In this document: positions 23,222-35,566 of the stretch, piece by piece
Numbering within the stretch: the stretch's first letter is position 1
How the letters are laid out: every line of letters begins with the position of its first letter
Assembly: GCA_014607495.2 (NCBI GenBank)
Contig: CP053163.1
Span: 6,924,716-6,988,715 of the forward strand
Source: Carposina sasakii
Taxonomy: Eukaryota > Arthropoda > Insecta > Lepidoptera > Carposinidae
Reading direction: 5' to 3'
Length of the DNA: 64,000 nt
Translations under genes and position numbers: made by a program
The notes under the pieces: generated by a model
What the model saw: the letters and a program-made list of their open reading frames with translations, nothing else
Databases searched by the model: none
Told to the model about the DNA's origin: nothing

Positions 23222-23990
23222 CCCCTGGGTAGAGACGTACAAATACCTTGGTGTGACCCTTGATCGTAAACTTCAACGCTCACCTCAAGATAGTGTCTAA
23301 CCAGGCGCGATTTTTCGCAAGCCGCCTCTCCTCCATGACGTCTAAAAAGAGCTAACTTGGGCTTCGGCACAAAATTACGCTCTACAAGACGATTACTCAT
23401 GTACTCGAGCGTAGTCTTCGCCCACATCCCACGATCCACTCTCTACCGAATGCAGGTGATCCAGAACCAATTCCGGTAGCGGGCCACGAGCTCTCCGTTG
23501 TACGTCCGGAACTTGGATCTGCATCGCGACCTCGAGGTACCGACCCTCCGTAAATACACGAAGGACGCTTCACGTCGCTTCTTTGACCGCCTGTCCCATC
23601 ACACCAACCCGCTGGTTGTGAAAGCCATTACCTACCAACCCCGTCACCACCACTCGACGGGGCAGAGACGACGTCCCCGAGATGTACTCGCGGACGACGA
23701 CGACGCCATTATGGCGTATCTGGCCAGTTTAGCTCCAGCCCCCGCGTCAAGCGCAACCAATATGCGGCGCCCCCGTCGGAGGGGACACCGCCGACCTCTC
23801 ATAGATGCAACACACAGGTGACTGACCAAAGTAGGCAGCCCTGATCTGACTCGTTTGGCCAACACAGCCCCACCGCAGTTGTTTCGAGGGTTCTTTAGCG
23901 GTGGGTTTTCCAGGTGGTAGGTAAAGTCGAAAGTAGGACGATGCTGGGCACCGACCCTACCAGCCATCCTACAAATAGTCATACAAACCT
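23222..23990 (+). pseudogene. Jockey/R1-group LINE remnant: RT C-terminal region and 3' UTR
   Basis: From 23225 the plus strand encodes the conserved VETYKYLGVTLDRKL block at the RT palm-thumb border. After a frameshift it gives the SNQARFFASRLSSMTSKKS segment and an RSTLYRMQVIQNQF block. It then runs open from 23498 to 23821 with the LYVRNLDLHRDLEVPTL motif and a proline-rich end. Several shifts and a stop near 23480 show it is dead. The local GC content is much higher than in the flanks, as is usual for this group. A 3' UTR follows to about 23990. Confidence 0.8.
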
Positions 23991-24238
23991 GTTTTATAAA
24001 TGAAATTGTGTAATGTAAGTTAAGTAATGTGTTGGGTTTTAGAGGTTCATAATAATTAGTGGTTTACTAATTTACTAATTTCTATAATCCTGAGGATGCC
24101 ACGGTTGTTGGCGAAACATATGTAGATTATTTATCTAGTTTTTGATTTCGGAATAGTGCAATGTATTGTCTTGCATGCTAGGTGCTCAGGTCTGGTTTCT
24201 CGTGGCGATTGTAGTTAGTGCAAGTGCCTGTTTTCGCA

Positions 24239-24475
24239 GTTATGAGTTATCAGATCCGAGGGTCAGTGGAGGGTGTAGGGCCCGGTGGTGGGCGCACCCA
24301 TAGTGAATCATACAAACCTGTTTAGTCCCCCAAGCGACAAAGCCCCAGCCGTATCTGGGGTGCACTGGTCGCGTAGGTTTTAAACCGTTCGGTTGTGCGC
24401 CTTCAGCGCACGCCAAGTAGCCCGGTGAAGATGACAAAGCCCTTCAGGCTATCATCAGTGTATCATTAAAAAAAA
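24239..24475 (+). repeat. LINE 3' UTR fragment
   Basis: GATCCGAGGGTCAGTGGAGG followed by GGGCCCGGTGGTGGGCGC matches the right half of 12165-12222. The rest is GC-rich with AAACCTGTTTAGTCCCCC. It has the look of a Jockey-type 3' UTR; no coding part. Confidence 0.55.
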
Positions 24476-26714
24476 GTATAAATAATATTTATCTATGCTT
24501 ATCTATCCCAACTAACAAAAGTCGGTTGTATAGAAGACCATAGAACGTTTTGGGCTTAGCAATCGGTGGTTCTATTATAATTAGCCAAAGAAGGTACTAC
24601 GGTAGTAATAGAAAGTGATGCATTTATTTCTCCAATTTGCTCTAAATTGCATCTATAGAGGTATCTATTATCTAAGGGTATTTTAAAACTCTGTTACACA
24701 TTACAATATAACTCTATATTATATACTATAGTATAGTACTACAGCTCTGTAACGACGATCTACAAATCTACAATATCACAATTTCACCCTATAATTGATT
24801 TTCAATTTCTACAATAACAAAGACCAATAAAATATCGTGTGGAACCTTTATTGCGTAAATCAGAGACATAAGAAACCGTGAACACTGCTATAGAGTTATT
24901 TGGTTGCATACTGGCCACAGTAGAGTTCGCTACAACTCCTATCTATAACAGCTACATAAAGTGGCGAAGTAAACCTTTACATCAATTATTTATATGTCGG
25001 TTTTGCTCTATAAGCAAGTCTAAAATTGAATTATAAGATTGCATTTTTTTTGCAAAAAATCACGTAAACTAGTGTAGCAAATATTTTTCTTTAAAAAAAT
25101 TTCCTATAAAAAAATCAACGCAAAGACTTGAGACTACAATTCGCGCGTCATGTCAATAAAAAAAAATTCAAAAAATTAGAAGCAAAAATTTAAATCAGGG
25201 CGAAGGTCGACGGCGGTTCTCTTCGGTCCGTATGATCGTTGAAGGTCTGCCAGCGTGGCCTAGCCAGGCAGACGACGATGGAGACAAGGAATAAGGCTAC
25301 CTTTCGAAGTCCTCTAGCTTGAATTTATTATTGGTAGCTCACAAGAGAGTCGTTTCAGATTCCTCCGAAGATCGATCTTACAATACTTCTAGGAACTTGT
25401 TGAAATACAAACTTGCAAATGTAAACTTTCTTCCAGCGTTTTAGTCAATACTTAATAGATAATTTGTGCAGGGTTTTACAATAAAATAATAATAATCTTT
25501 TATATTCATGTATGTTCTAGTATTCTTCGATCCTAATGATAAACTACTAGGTTTTCTTAACCATGCTATAACGATTCGAGGGCGTCAGGAGTCCTGAGCC
25601 AGCATTTAGTTAACGAGCAGTGGGATTAGACGCAGCAAACGATTATAAACCATTAGTGAATGTTTTTGGACTGCTTCCATTTAACTGTTGAAAAGAAAAG
25701 TTTCAACCAAAAGGAAACTTCTCCGAGGCACCGTAAAAAAAGTGTAAGTAATTTCTGATGCTCCATACAGACTAAACTACACTTATAAAAACTAGTTTTA
25801 TTAGCAGTACTTTGGTTAATATTAAAAGTAAATAAAGATTTCAACTGCAGTAAAGATAAAATAACGTAATCATGAAATTACGAAACAGTTTGACTTATCA
25901 ACGTTCAAATACAAAAATATTGTGAAAATAAACTCGTATGAATGTTCTATGTGCTGACAATAAATTACTGCAAGCAGGCCCCGTCAAGTATGTACGAGCT
26001 GCCGAAATGCCTACGGGGGCTAAATTGTTCAGTCCATTTTTATATAACATCCTTGGTTTACAGGCGTTCTTGAAGCAAAAAATGTTAGCGCATTCACGTT
26101 CGGATATCTCCCTCGCACATGCCAACGTCCATTACCGCAGTTGGAGATAGACATATTTTGTGAGTGAATGGTACGACCTATGGTACAACAGCACAGCAGC
26201 AAGCAAAGTAAATCCAACATGGCTTTCGTTTATTCTAGCGGTCGGATTGTTTGTGAATTTTTCTGTTTATTTATTCGCTTCACTAAAGTTGAGTAGAGTT
26301 TCGGTTTCTCCGTTTTGTGTTTGAGTTACTAAACAGTATTCTGATAGTGACTTTTAACCTAAGATATTGACTTTCAATCCAAGATAGTGACTTTTTTCAT
26401 AACCTAGTTTTTGCAATAAACTTGGTGTTTCGTGTTTTTTTGTGATTTGTTTTCTGCGAGTGAAAATGCCTAATCCTGAATGTATCGTACATTTCTAAGT
26501 ATCCCTGCATTCCATATTTATCGGCAGTTTCGCGGGGGTGAGGTAAGATGGCGACAGTGAGCTTGCATTTAATACTTTTTGTACGCAGTTGCCCTTCTTC
26601 TCCGCTAGGAGTAAATGTGTTCTGTGACTGCAAGTCTCCTACGGAGAAAAGTACGTCGTCTGCGTAGGCTATTATGAAGATGTAGGTACGAGTAGGTAAA
26701 TTTTATGAATCAAT
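24476..26714. other. Non-genic; weak repeat traces
   Basis: About 2.2 kb with no supportable gene. 25010-25160 resembles 21700-21900 (AGATTGC then a run of T, GCAAAAAATC). 25190-25330 is a short GC-richer fragment. Short frames on both strands at 25898-26220 overlap each other and carry no domain. Confidence 0.4.
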
Positions 26715-26963
26715 ATATAGGGTATAAAAGAAAGGGTAAGTAGATTACTATTAGATAATCTGCTTACAAAATTTGAGTCTTGTAAGTTTATTTTTTAAGA
26801 TTGTGACAATATTTCTTAGTAGTTTAGGGTTTTCCATACCACCTGAAAAATAGAAAATATTTTATTTAAAACCTTAAATTTTTTGAATAGGTTCTCTGAA
26901 ATGGGCTAGTTTCATAGATAGGTATACTACGCTTAACATATTCCCTTCTAATACATACCGTAT
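26715..26963. mobile_element. Palindromic MITE, diverged copy
   Basis: The left end AGGGTATAAAAGAAAGGGTA and right end AACATATTCCCTTCTAATACATACCGTATA, with TTTTTGAATAGGTTCTCTG inside, parallel the fresher copy at 28733-28997. It is older and has lost most arm pairing. Confidence 0.55.
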
Positions 26964-27877
26964 ATTATTTCCAAGGCACACCACATTGTCATGTCTGACA
27001 GTGATTGACTTCGTTATCGTGAAAGGGAAACGCCGTTTGCTGTCGATTTGGTTCCGCTTTTTATGATTCCGCGGTAAGGGTTCCTTTATGGTTTCACAAT
27101 GTTCGATTCCTTTATTTTCTTAGCTTTATCTCCAAAGATTTTTGTAGGATAATTTTTGTTTTAGAGCGTAAAATGAATATGTCAAGATTACGTCAAGATG
27201 ATGTGCATCGAATCGGAATGATGACGTGTCTATGTAATTTTTTCACTTAATCTGTTAAATCTTAGATTAATGATAGGTCTTCGCTCCGCTCTGATCGGAG
27301 CGAATCTTTATTCTAAGTGTTACATATAATCTTTCTTGTGTGTGGTACTTGAAATAATATTTTTGCTAAAATATATTATACATATCTAAGTATTTATTAT
27401 AATTACCTGAATATTAATTTTAACTTAAATACACCTTCGAAATATCTTAGTAAATAAACGAAACTCAATTCGTTATATTATTCCGGGTACAAGATAAATA
27501 TATCCAGGAAAATTTATGCGATAAATAACTTTGTTGTATATTAATTAAGGCTAAATGTAAGTAATAACATAATTGGGAATAGGTATCTCTATTTACTTAT
27601 TAGTTCAAACCTGTGTAAATACTAGCTAACGTAGGTAATATAACTTTTGTTGACGTAACTTATTTTCATTTTTAAAGGCTTGCCAACAAAATTATGAAGA
27701 GTGTTATCTAATGCCACTTAAAAGTAGCACCTGTAGTATTCCATTGCTTAGAAAGGGTACTTTAATAGTCTACAGAGCAAAGAAGCACTATCGCTCTAAC
27801 GAAGCGGAACAGATATGAAGGAAGGATCATGAGGAGGTAACTATGATAGTCAGAGACGCATACAAAATAACGACATA
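26964..27877. other. No recognised feature
   Basis: AT-rich spacer between the diverged MITE and the element at 27878. The TTCGCTCCGCTCTGATCGGAGCGAA hairpin at about 27280-27304 is the only local structure noted. Confidence 0.4.
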
Positions 27878-28723
27878 TATATGTCGTGGCCATATTGTTA
27901 AATTGATCATTTCATGAAATAGTCGAGCATTTCATGAAGTGGTCGCATTTCATGAAGTGGCCAATTCAATTTGACCAGATCGTTAAATCGTCTACATTTC
28001 ACGATTTTGTCATCCACGTTTGGCCAAATCGTATTAACAGGGTGTCCATAAAATGCGAATGTGGTAAGAGCTTATATAAATAAATATATACCGTACACCA
28101 TATATAAGTATACCATAAGGTATGATGGTATGATTTTTTTTGCTATTATTTATGTGATATTTTCACAATATAATATTTAAAAACATAAAAGACTTTACAA
28201 AAGCGATTCGCATCTGGCACATCGCCGGACGCTGCCTGGGCACGCTCGCTCCGCTCGCTCGGCTCGTGCGTCATTTGTCATAGTCTAACCTAACCTAACC
28301 TATCGTAATCTAAGGTTTTTGTTTAACAATATTATTATAAACCACCATTAAGTCTAATATACATTATACAATATAACACACTATCCGTTAACTTCTTCTG
28401 CATAGTCACCCTACTCTCTTTAATTTGTTTTATAACTTAAAAAGAAAAATCCGCCATCTTCACACATAAATAAAACGCGCGCAGCGCCTCTACCGGTGAT
28501 TCATGTAACTATTTTACGATATGATCAATAATCTTGACAACTTCATGAAATGATCGGGCGTTTAGTTGCCCATATCGAGAAACGATTTTTAATCATCGAT
28601 CTGCCCAAACCATATCATGATGTGGCCAATAGACAGTTGAACTTTTCATGAAATACGACCATTTCATGAAATGCTCGACCATTTCATGAAATGATCAATT
28701 CTACGATATGGCCACGACATATA
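27878..28723. mobile_element. Non-autonomous DNA element with arrays of a 12-bp palindrome at both ends
   Basis: The ends are inverted repeats starting TATATGTCGTGGCCATAT. Each end then carries three copies, 18 to 20 bases apart, of ATTTCATGAAAT or a close variant, itself a perfect 12-bp palindrome, linked by GGTCGA-like spacers. A further copy lies at about 28541. The interior has no reading frame. It includes a GC-rich core near 28205-28275 (TCTGGCACATCGCCGGACGC, then CGGCTCGTGCG), which recurs in reverse at 33510-33590, and four CCTAA units at 28284-28301. A repeated palindrome near both ends looks like a set of transposase binding sites. The superfamily is not recognised. Confidence 0.7.
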
Positions 28724-28732
28724 CTTACCTAT

Positions 28733-28997
28733 ACAGGGTGTAACAGAAAGGGTATGTTAAGCGAAAAGCTATGTAAATAGCCCACTATAGAGAACCTATT
28801 TCCAAAATTTGAGACTCGAAATCACATTTTTATTTTTCAAGATTGTATGAAATTTCCTAAGATATTTAAAAATTCTCCATACTATCGGGAAAAATAAACA
28901 TGTGATTTCGGGTCTCAAATTTTGTGAATAGGTTCTCTACAGTGGGCTATTTACATAGCTTTTTGCTTAACATACCCTTTTTGTTACATCCTGTATA
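28733..28997. mobile_element. Palindromic MITE, about 265 bp
   Basis: The first 95 bases (from ACAGGGTGTAACAGAAAGGG) are repeated in reverse complement at the other end (ending TTTTTGTTACATCCTGT). The arms share GCTATGTAAATAGCCCACT and AGAACCTATT. Flanking TATA on both sides would fit a TA target. There is no coding content. The element lies only 10 bases from the one at 27878-28723. Confidence 0.75.
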
Positions 28998-29440
28998 AAA
29001 ACACACCTCTTTAACGGAGGGGTAGGCAGAGAATACGGATCTCCACTTGTTAGTTCCTGACACACCTCATTTGCTTCATCTACTTTTATGATATACTCGT
29101 ACATGCAGGCGACCTGAACTTTCTCTAGAATTTCTCCAATGGGAAAGAAAACTATCAATTAGTTCCGTCAAAATATTTTCCACAGGACATTAAGATATGC
29201 ATGGTCTTAGCCAGAAAGTATGTCGCCAAAGTGAAATCATATTAGCGATAATATAAGGTAAGTAATTATATAAACGTAGCTATCAAGATAGTATGTATAT
29301 AGATATATGTAGATAGATGTGCACAACAGTACCTAAAAGAACAGGATAGATCAACTAATGTTTGCACCTTAGATGGGTAGGTACAATATGAGCGTATTAC
29401 CTTTTATACTCAATATGTAGGTACATGTATGAACGTATAT
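28998..29440. other. No recognised feature
   Basis: AT-rich spacer without a supportable gene. Confidence 0.4.
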
Positions 29441-30060
29441 ATAGTGTAACTGCCAATTGGCAACGTTACTGCTACTGATGCAAAGGCAATGGCTAGTAAC
29501 AGTGATAATCTGTCTACTAGTCAAGCCGCTGGTATTGATATCGACTGGTTTTAGTCAGGGTAAACATCCCTGGTATTTGGCCTCCAACCTCCCCTTCTAG
29601 CCAACCCTGTCCACGACAACAAATAGCACTTTACTTTGATATAGGCACTAGTTATGATTGATTTACTGATCTCAATATTATTGGTACAATAGAATGTGGC
29701 ACTGGTTCCACAATTCCTCAAAGTGGTGGGATGTTCCCACCGGCGGGGTTATTGTAAATATCTTATACAAGTGATTATGATTGATTTTAGTATCTTGGTT
29801 ACTTGATCTTTCACGAACGGAATAAATCGCCATTCTTACATCCACAGAATGGTACAATATACAAACACATTAATATTGGGAATAATAGAACACATATAAA
29901 ATAATAGTTAATAAATAACTTACCAAGGGTGCACGTCGTCGCAACGAAGTACACTCCCAGCCGGTTCTGTTTGTTCTGCCTGGCTCAGCCCGCACGGCCG
30001 ATGGCGCCACCAATATGTGTTCCTACCCTCCAATATAAAATTGACCCAACTATCTGATAT
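29441..30060. other. Unidentified repeat-like block
   Basis: Starts TGTAACTGCCAATTGGCAAC (a short inverted repeat) and ends near GGCGCCACCAATATGTGTTC. The GC-rich right half and the terminal GGCGCC resemble the edge of an LTR followed by a primer site. There is no second copy in the window to prove it. Confidence 0.25.
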
Positions 30061-31355
30061 GTGGGTACTTGCTATGTCATAGGGCATAAAATGGTTTTAT
30101 ATAGATGTATGTTTGTTAATTCGGACTGATGAGTTTATATCGCGAGTTTCGCGACAAAGTATGCCCTAGGAGGTTTTTGAGTATGCAGCTAATTAGTGTG
30201 TTGTTAGAGGTACGTAAATGAGAAAATGCCCGAGTTCCTTAGTCAACTCTTGCGACATGCGCGGAAAGAGATGCAGAGTATGTATTCTAGTAAAGCCCCG
30301 TATTAGCACAGGTTATGAAAAAAGCTATAGTGGATACCTATGATGACAAAAATATTAAAAACACTCTGTATAAAGAACTATAATATTCACCGCATATAAC
30401 AACGTGGGGGTATTTGGGAAAAATATAGAAAGTATTATTCTATTCAAATCCATAATGTAAATTTTTTTTTTCATCGCAGGTGTGTATGGTACGTCTCGCT
30501 CGGTGGATAGTGGGTATATTAAATTGTAATGTTAGATGCAGGATAAGTAGGTGTGTTGTAGCTTTTATTTATAGTTTTGGGTTTATTTGTGCTTGAAGAG
30601 GGATGATGGCAGTGTTCAGAAAAACCAGTAATGGTTTATGTAAACACTGTTGGCGCGAACTATTGTGAGTTATGTAGAAATAAATAAATAAATACTGTTT
30701 CAATATCAAAACAATTTAAGTATTAGCGCTTTTATGCCATCATATAGTCCAACTGAGCCATGTCGTGCTTAAAACATGTTTTATTGTTTGAAATATATCT
30801 CTTTACTTAGTAATATCACGTTATCTCGATTGTCGTCTCTGACTTGCTAACTAGACGCTTAGTCCCACGGGACCTAGTATTTATTCTGTTTGCCAACCCA
30901 ACTCAACCATAACACAGTAGTAAAAACAGCGAAGTATTTTATCGTATTTTACGTTTCAGGGTAGAATTTACGATATATCAAATCTTTAGCAATCTTTGGT
31001 ACGTCTAAAATCGTCAACAAGATCGGGACGAATCCATTTACAGTCTTATCTGTGGTGCTCTCGAATTGGATCGAGAAGGATTGAAAACGCCAAAACGGGA
31101 AGTACCTACTTATTTGTGGAGCGTTTACCTTATCCTAGTTCCAAAACATACACAAGTACAACAACATATACATTTTCAATAACAACACGCTAGTGCCGCA
31201 CACACATGTCACACTCTGTATACAACAATCCCAACTTTAAAATTGCTCCCCAGTAATTCATTTTAGACTTGTCGATATTCACGCCGTGTACGGAGATATC
31301 CCTCGACTAATTTTTACAATCATATAAAAGTAATGTTCCATTTCTATTCGGGTAA
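30061..31355. other. Non-genic; one repeat scrap
   Basis: 30215-30285 shares AATGCCCGAGT and CGACATG with 7670-7735. A short plus-strand frame at 30996-31193 has no domain. Nothing else is supportable. Confidence 0.4.
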
Positions 31356-32200
31356 GCGTTGCGGATCGTGTCAAAGGTTTTATTTCACCGTGTGAGGTCG
31401 TTCCATGTGGATCGAGTCGGAATAAGCAGGGGTGCGGGCACATTGCCAGAACCGATTGGTATACGCCTCCTTATTTGCTGTTGGATTAGAGCTGCTTTAC
31501 ACTCTCCGATTTGGTCAATTATATTTACTTATTATTATGTATCTCTTTTAAAATTTTCGGGACTACAGAGTCCACGGTCCTTTGTGAGACGTGCATCGGG
31601 CCGAAGCCAAGATGTAGAGGCCCTTTTTTGAGAACTTTAATATGGTGTGGGATACATATGGCGGATACCATCGCCGACTGCACAATATGATACATCCGGC
31701 GATAATCTCCGCCATGTGCAGACTATTGGAGTGCAGAGCTATCATGCGATGGAAACATAGGTCATGGGTTATGCGACTGAATGTTGGGTGGGGTTGGGTA
31801 ACTGATCTATTGAAGGAAACTAACGGACGCCTGCCATTACAACCAAGATTCATAATTGCTAGGTGACAGGTGGTGACCCGCCGACTCATTTCATGCACCC
31901 CATGAAACGGCCGCACGCACGGAGCGGTGGAGGAGTGTCCCTGCACTTTAAACCGAAGCCAACTTGCCACTTACTGACGAGCACGTCCACCCTCGAGCTG
32001 TCATAGCTCTCGCGACTCCACTCTGCCCGACTGGCGAAAGCAAGGCAAAGGTCGGGGGAACTGTTCCTCGTCAGACCTCACTCCGGAGATGAGGAACAGG
32101 GTCTTCCCCCGGAGCACTTCAGGTCCGTGGGAACGCTACCTCCCAACAGCTCGCCACAAGCTGCCTTGCGGGCTTATTGTTATTATTATAATTACTTTAC
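31356..32200 (+). repeat. GC-rich LINE-like 3' region with ATT tail
   Basis: The block is much richer in GC than its surroundings. It contains an inverted pair CTGTTCCTCGTCAG/CTCCGGAGATGAGGAACAGG near 32058-32101 and ends in TTATTGTTATTATTATAATT, a microsatellite tail like that of non-LTR elements. Frames of 74 to 135 codons on both strands have no recognisable domain. Confidence 0.4.
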
Positions 32201-32269
32201 TTAGAACTGTCCTACTATTTAACTACATTAGGTAGACTGGTAGGTAGGTAGATACTATATCAGGGATAC

Positions 32270-32590
32270 GATTCAACTATATACTAGTGTTAAAACTATA
32301 GTTGTTCCTTCCTCTTTTAATCGTTTTGTCTCTCTTCCTCGCCGCGGAGCGCCGTCCGCGCTGAGTTTTTTACCTGACGTCAGTTGCCCAACGACGAAGT
32401 ACCCAAACGATCGCGACGCGGACCTGTTGCTCAACAAGTGAATTTTCGTGTGTGACAAACCGACATACCTAACGGAGTGCCCCTAAACCTAAAAGTGGAC
32501 TATAGTGAAGTGAAAAACCCTAGAACCCTACGAGAGATTCCGCGCGGAAGAAGAAAGAAGAGAAAACAACCAGGTAACACTCATTGACAT
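32270..32590 (+). other. GC-rich block ending in a strong splice donor; possible 5' exon or LINE 5' UTR
   Basis: CpG-rich sequence in AT-rich surroundings, with GAAGAAGAAAGAAGAGAAAA leading to CCAG/GTAACA at about 32572, a good donor. No start codon is followed by a meaningful frame, and no matching downstream exon was found. A LINE 5' UTR is the alternative. Confidence 0.25.
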
Positions 32591-32724
32591 TCCTTTTTCA
32601 CTTTGACGCGACGCGACCCCCTAAGTCCCTAAACATTTAATTTTCTTGGCCCAGCCCCCTTCCTAAACAACTAGTATAGTTATTATATTTATCACATACA
32701 TTTTTGCCGTGTAACGGTATCCCT

Positions 32725-33775
32725 CCCTTTGGCCAAATTATTTTTCGTAAAATTTCACTTCGCAAAAAACTTATTGCCTAAGTTTCATTTCGCAACTGTA
32801 CATTTCGCACATAATTCATTTGGTAAACTTTTACTTAGTCAAGTTTTATTAGGAAAAATGTTTATTTTGGAAAATAATAGGTATATAAAAAAAATATATT
32901 TGCTTAAATTATAACTTCGCATACTTAGGTTACGTTTTGTCAGACGCTTTATGAAACTGTATATCGCTTGCGCAGGTATCTTTTGGCGAAAACCTGGCCT
33001 TGAACTTGCCTTAAACAAATAAGTTTTTTTGTAATAAGTATAGCAACAGAAATCTTAGGTTAGGTTAGAGTATGAGTCATACTGTGGATTCGGCGGGAAA
33101 AGCTGGAAGGGAGCGGGTGTAATATTCTTGTGAAAATCAAAATTTATTTGTAAATGGCTTGCATGTGTCCGTAAAGTGATGTTTTTTGGTAGATAAGTAA
33201 TATTTTGTTTACTTGTTATGTGAATCTAGTGCGTGTGCATGGTTTTATATGCAGGTAAGCTGAGTAAAACTTTAGTCGGAATACGATCTCTTCATGGGCT
33301 CATATAAGTTGTTTCTGCAATTATTTTTAATTTTTACTAATTTTAAACTCGTTCTTGAGGATTTTCCCGACGTTTCCACTCATCATCATTGTCATCCATC
33401 ATAAATTCAGAATACATTTTACTAAACAATGATTAGGCTGTATGGGCTTAGTTCCCCTTGCCTTTCCTTCGGGATAAACTAAAAAAAAAAAAGAGTCATA
33501 CTGTATGACAAACAACGCACGAGCCGATCGAGCGAAGCGAGCGTCCCGCTGCAGCGGCCGGCGATGTGCCAGAAGCGATTCGCTTTTGTAAAAGGAAACA
33601 GTTAAATAAGTAAACTTTTGGGAAGATGAAGTTTTGCCAAATGAAAAATTTAATGCTATGAAAAAATTCGAAACAATAATTTGTTAAACAATAGTATAAC
33701 AAAAAAGAGATATTGCTAAATAAAAATTTGCAATACGTTTTTATGACAAATGAAAATTACACTTAACGATAGTTA
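32725..33775. mobile_element. Non-autonomous element with subterminal motif arrays, sharing a core with 27878-28723
   Basis: The left end (32740-32880) holds repeated variants of TTTCATTTCGCAA/AATTTCACTTCGCAAA. The right end (33600-33765), read in reverse, holds the same type of motif (TTTTCATTTGGCAAA and relatives). The interior includes GGTTAGGTTAG near 33057 and, at 33510-33590, the reverse of the GC-rich core of 27878-28723 (CACGAGCCGATCGAGCG, CCGGCGATGTGCCAGAAGCG). No coding frame. The exact ends are uncertain. Confidence 0.55.
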
Positions 33776-33995
33776 TTATTACAATCTGCTGAAACCGTTC
33801 TGTATGCTATCTAAGTAGCCTAGGTATAAAATTTATACTTATAGAGAAGAGCAGCAATTCTGTGAGAGGAATTAATATAATACATATCTACTATACATAC
33901 ATAATATACCGTTGTCACATGCTTCCTACCAATATTATAAATAAAAAAGTTTATGAGATCGTTTTTAGAATTTACGAAGAACTACCGAAGTATTA

Positions 33996-34240
33996 AATTA
34001 TTCTTTATTGTACACATACATGCATACAAAGGCGTGCTTATCTCTGCAAGAGATTTCTTCCAGCATACCAGAGAGCAAAGTGAGACAAATAAATTACAAA
34101 ATATAATACTTAAACAAAAATAATATATACATACATAAATAGATACATACATAAATATAATAAGAGTACAAGTTAGACATAGTAACATTACAATACAGGC
34201 TAGGAATAAAAATAAATAACACAATAGGAAAAGCTACAAT
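33996..34240 (-). repeat. LINE 3' UTR fragment
   Basis: The reverse strand reads GCTGGAAGAAATCTCTTGCA then GAGATAAGCACG and ends in a TGTACAATAAAGAAT signal. The same arrangement occurs on the plus strand at 43705-43815. The polyadenylation-like end without coding sequence fits a heavily 5'-truncated LINE. Confidence 0.6.
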
Positions 34241-35562
34241 TCGGCAAATATATCGGCAAATTGACACCGATAATTACTTAAATTTAGTTGACGGTTTAGT
34301 TATATAGCATACACATGAGAAGAACACATAAGTAGTATTATATAATTCACACGGACGAAATCGTGGGCTCTCGTTTGACGATAAAGAGATGGGTGACGAC
34401 GTCAAGGAAGTTTGTTTAAGATTATCCTGCCCTACGATATCGTGTAATATGAAAAAGGCTATTGGGTGACAATCTCTTTGGCTCCACACTTACTCTAATA
34501 CATTCAGATAATGGATTATTCCTTAAAAAACTGCGAGATTGAAAGGAGCCTTTTAAGCCCTTGTTCCCGATTTTCCACACAATACTTGCAATTTTAATCA
34601 AATTGCTTTGCATTATATTGAACACTAGCGGCCGGCGCTGATTTCGTTCGAGTAATTTTAAACTTAGCATTCGCGTAAATGTTCCGTTTCCGTGGGAATT
34701 ACGGGAAATCCTTTTTTAGAATAGAATAAAATTCTAAATGTCATGTTTACAGCTGTACGCGCGTCTATAGTTACCTATGTCAGTGTTAACATCTCATTTT
34801 ATATAAGTATCTACAATAAAGGTAGGCGCCCACTGTACTGTAAAGCCTGCAATACATGTTGGCTCAGCCTAGCCGAGTGAACGCTAGAGGTGAGGCATAG
34901 ATATTGGAATAGGTATGTGGATTAGGTATTTTTAAATACTAGTCGGTACCTAATACAACGTATTAGGTATCGCATAAAATATCATCTCATTAAGAGAAAT
35001 AACACATTGGAAAACGCAGCGTGGGAAGGCCACCCGCGAGATGAATGGACGCCCTAGTCAAGGTCGCGTGAATCGGTTGGATGCAGACAGCTTCTGACTG
35101 GTCGAAGTGGAGGTTGTTTGGGTAGGTCTATGTTCAGCAGTGGACTAGTTTTTACATACGAATTATATTATAGCCTTCGCAAGGTCTAAACCTGTTACCT
35201 GTCGGTTATTATTTTATTAGTCCGAAAAATTGGCTTGCTGGTAGCCATCGAACATAGGACTATTCCATGACTATTTAATAATAGGTACTTAATAATAATT
35301 TGTAAGAGAACTAGCCAAGTCACACCTTTGGCCACAATATATTATCCTAAGTTATAAGAATAAATAATATTTTATGTTGTTACAAATAAATTTCAGGACT
35401 GACCATTAAACTTGGCACCCATTTAGATCTCACTTCTTTTATCGTTGGAACTTGGCTCTCATTACACATTTATGTTTTTTAAGGAGATGTAAATTCAAAA
35501 ATTAAACAAGGTCAAGCCCTTATTTACCCTAAAAGAGGTATGAATTTAATTTAAAATGTAGG
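34241..35562. other. No recognised feature
   Basis: About 1.3 kb of non-genic sequence. Near 34685 there is one reversed core of the 19040-19975 array (CCGTGGGAATTACGGGAAAT). Confidence 0.45.
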
Positions 35563-35566
35563 TAAG

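Noticed and set aside
23644..23982. A 112-codon minus-strand frame
   Set aside because: Antisense shadow of the GC-rich LINE reverse transcriptase remnant.
28284..28301. Telomeric repeats (CCTAA, four units)
   Set aside because: Too short, and the same word accompanies the GC-rich core in a second element, so it is part of that core and not a telomere relic.
29441..30060. A solo LTR
   Set aside because: TG start and a GGCGCC edge are suggestive, but there is no partner, no target duplication and no second copy in the window.
31563..31970. Overlapping frames of 135 (-) and 74 (+) codons
   Set aside because: No domain; both lie in a GC-rich LINE-like block where long chance frames are expected.
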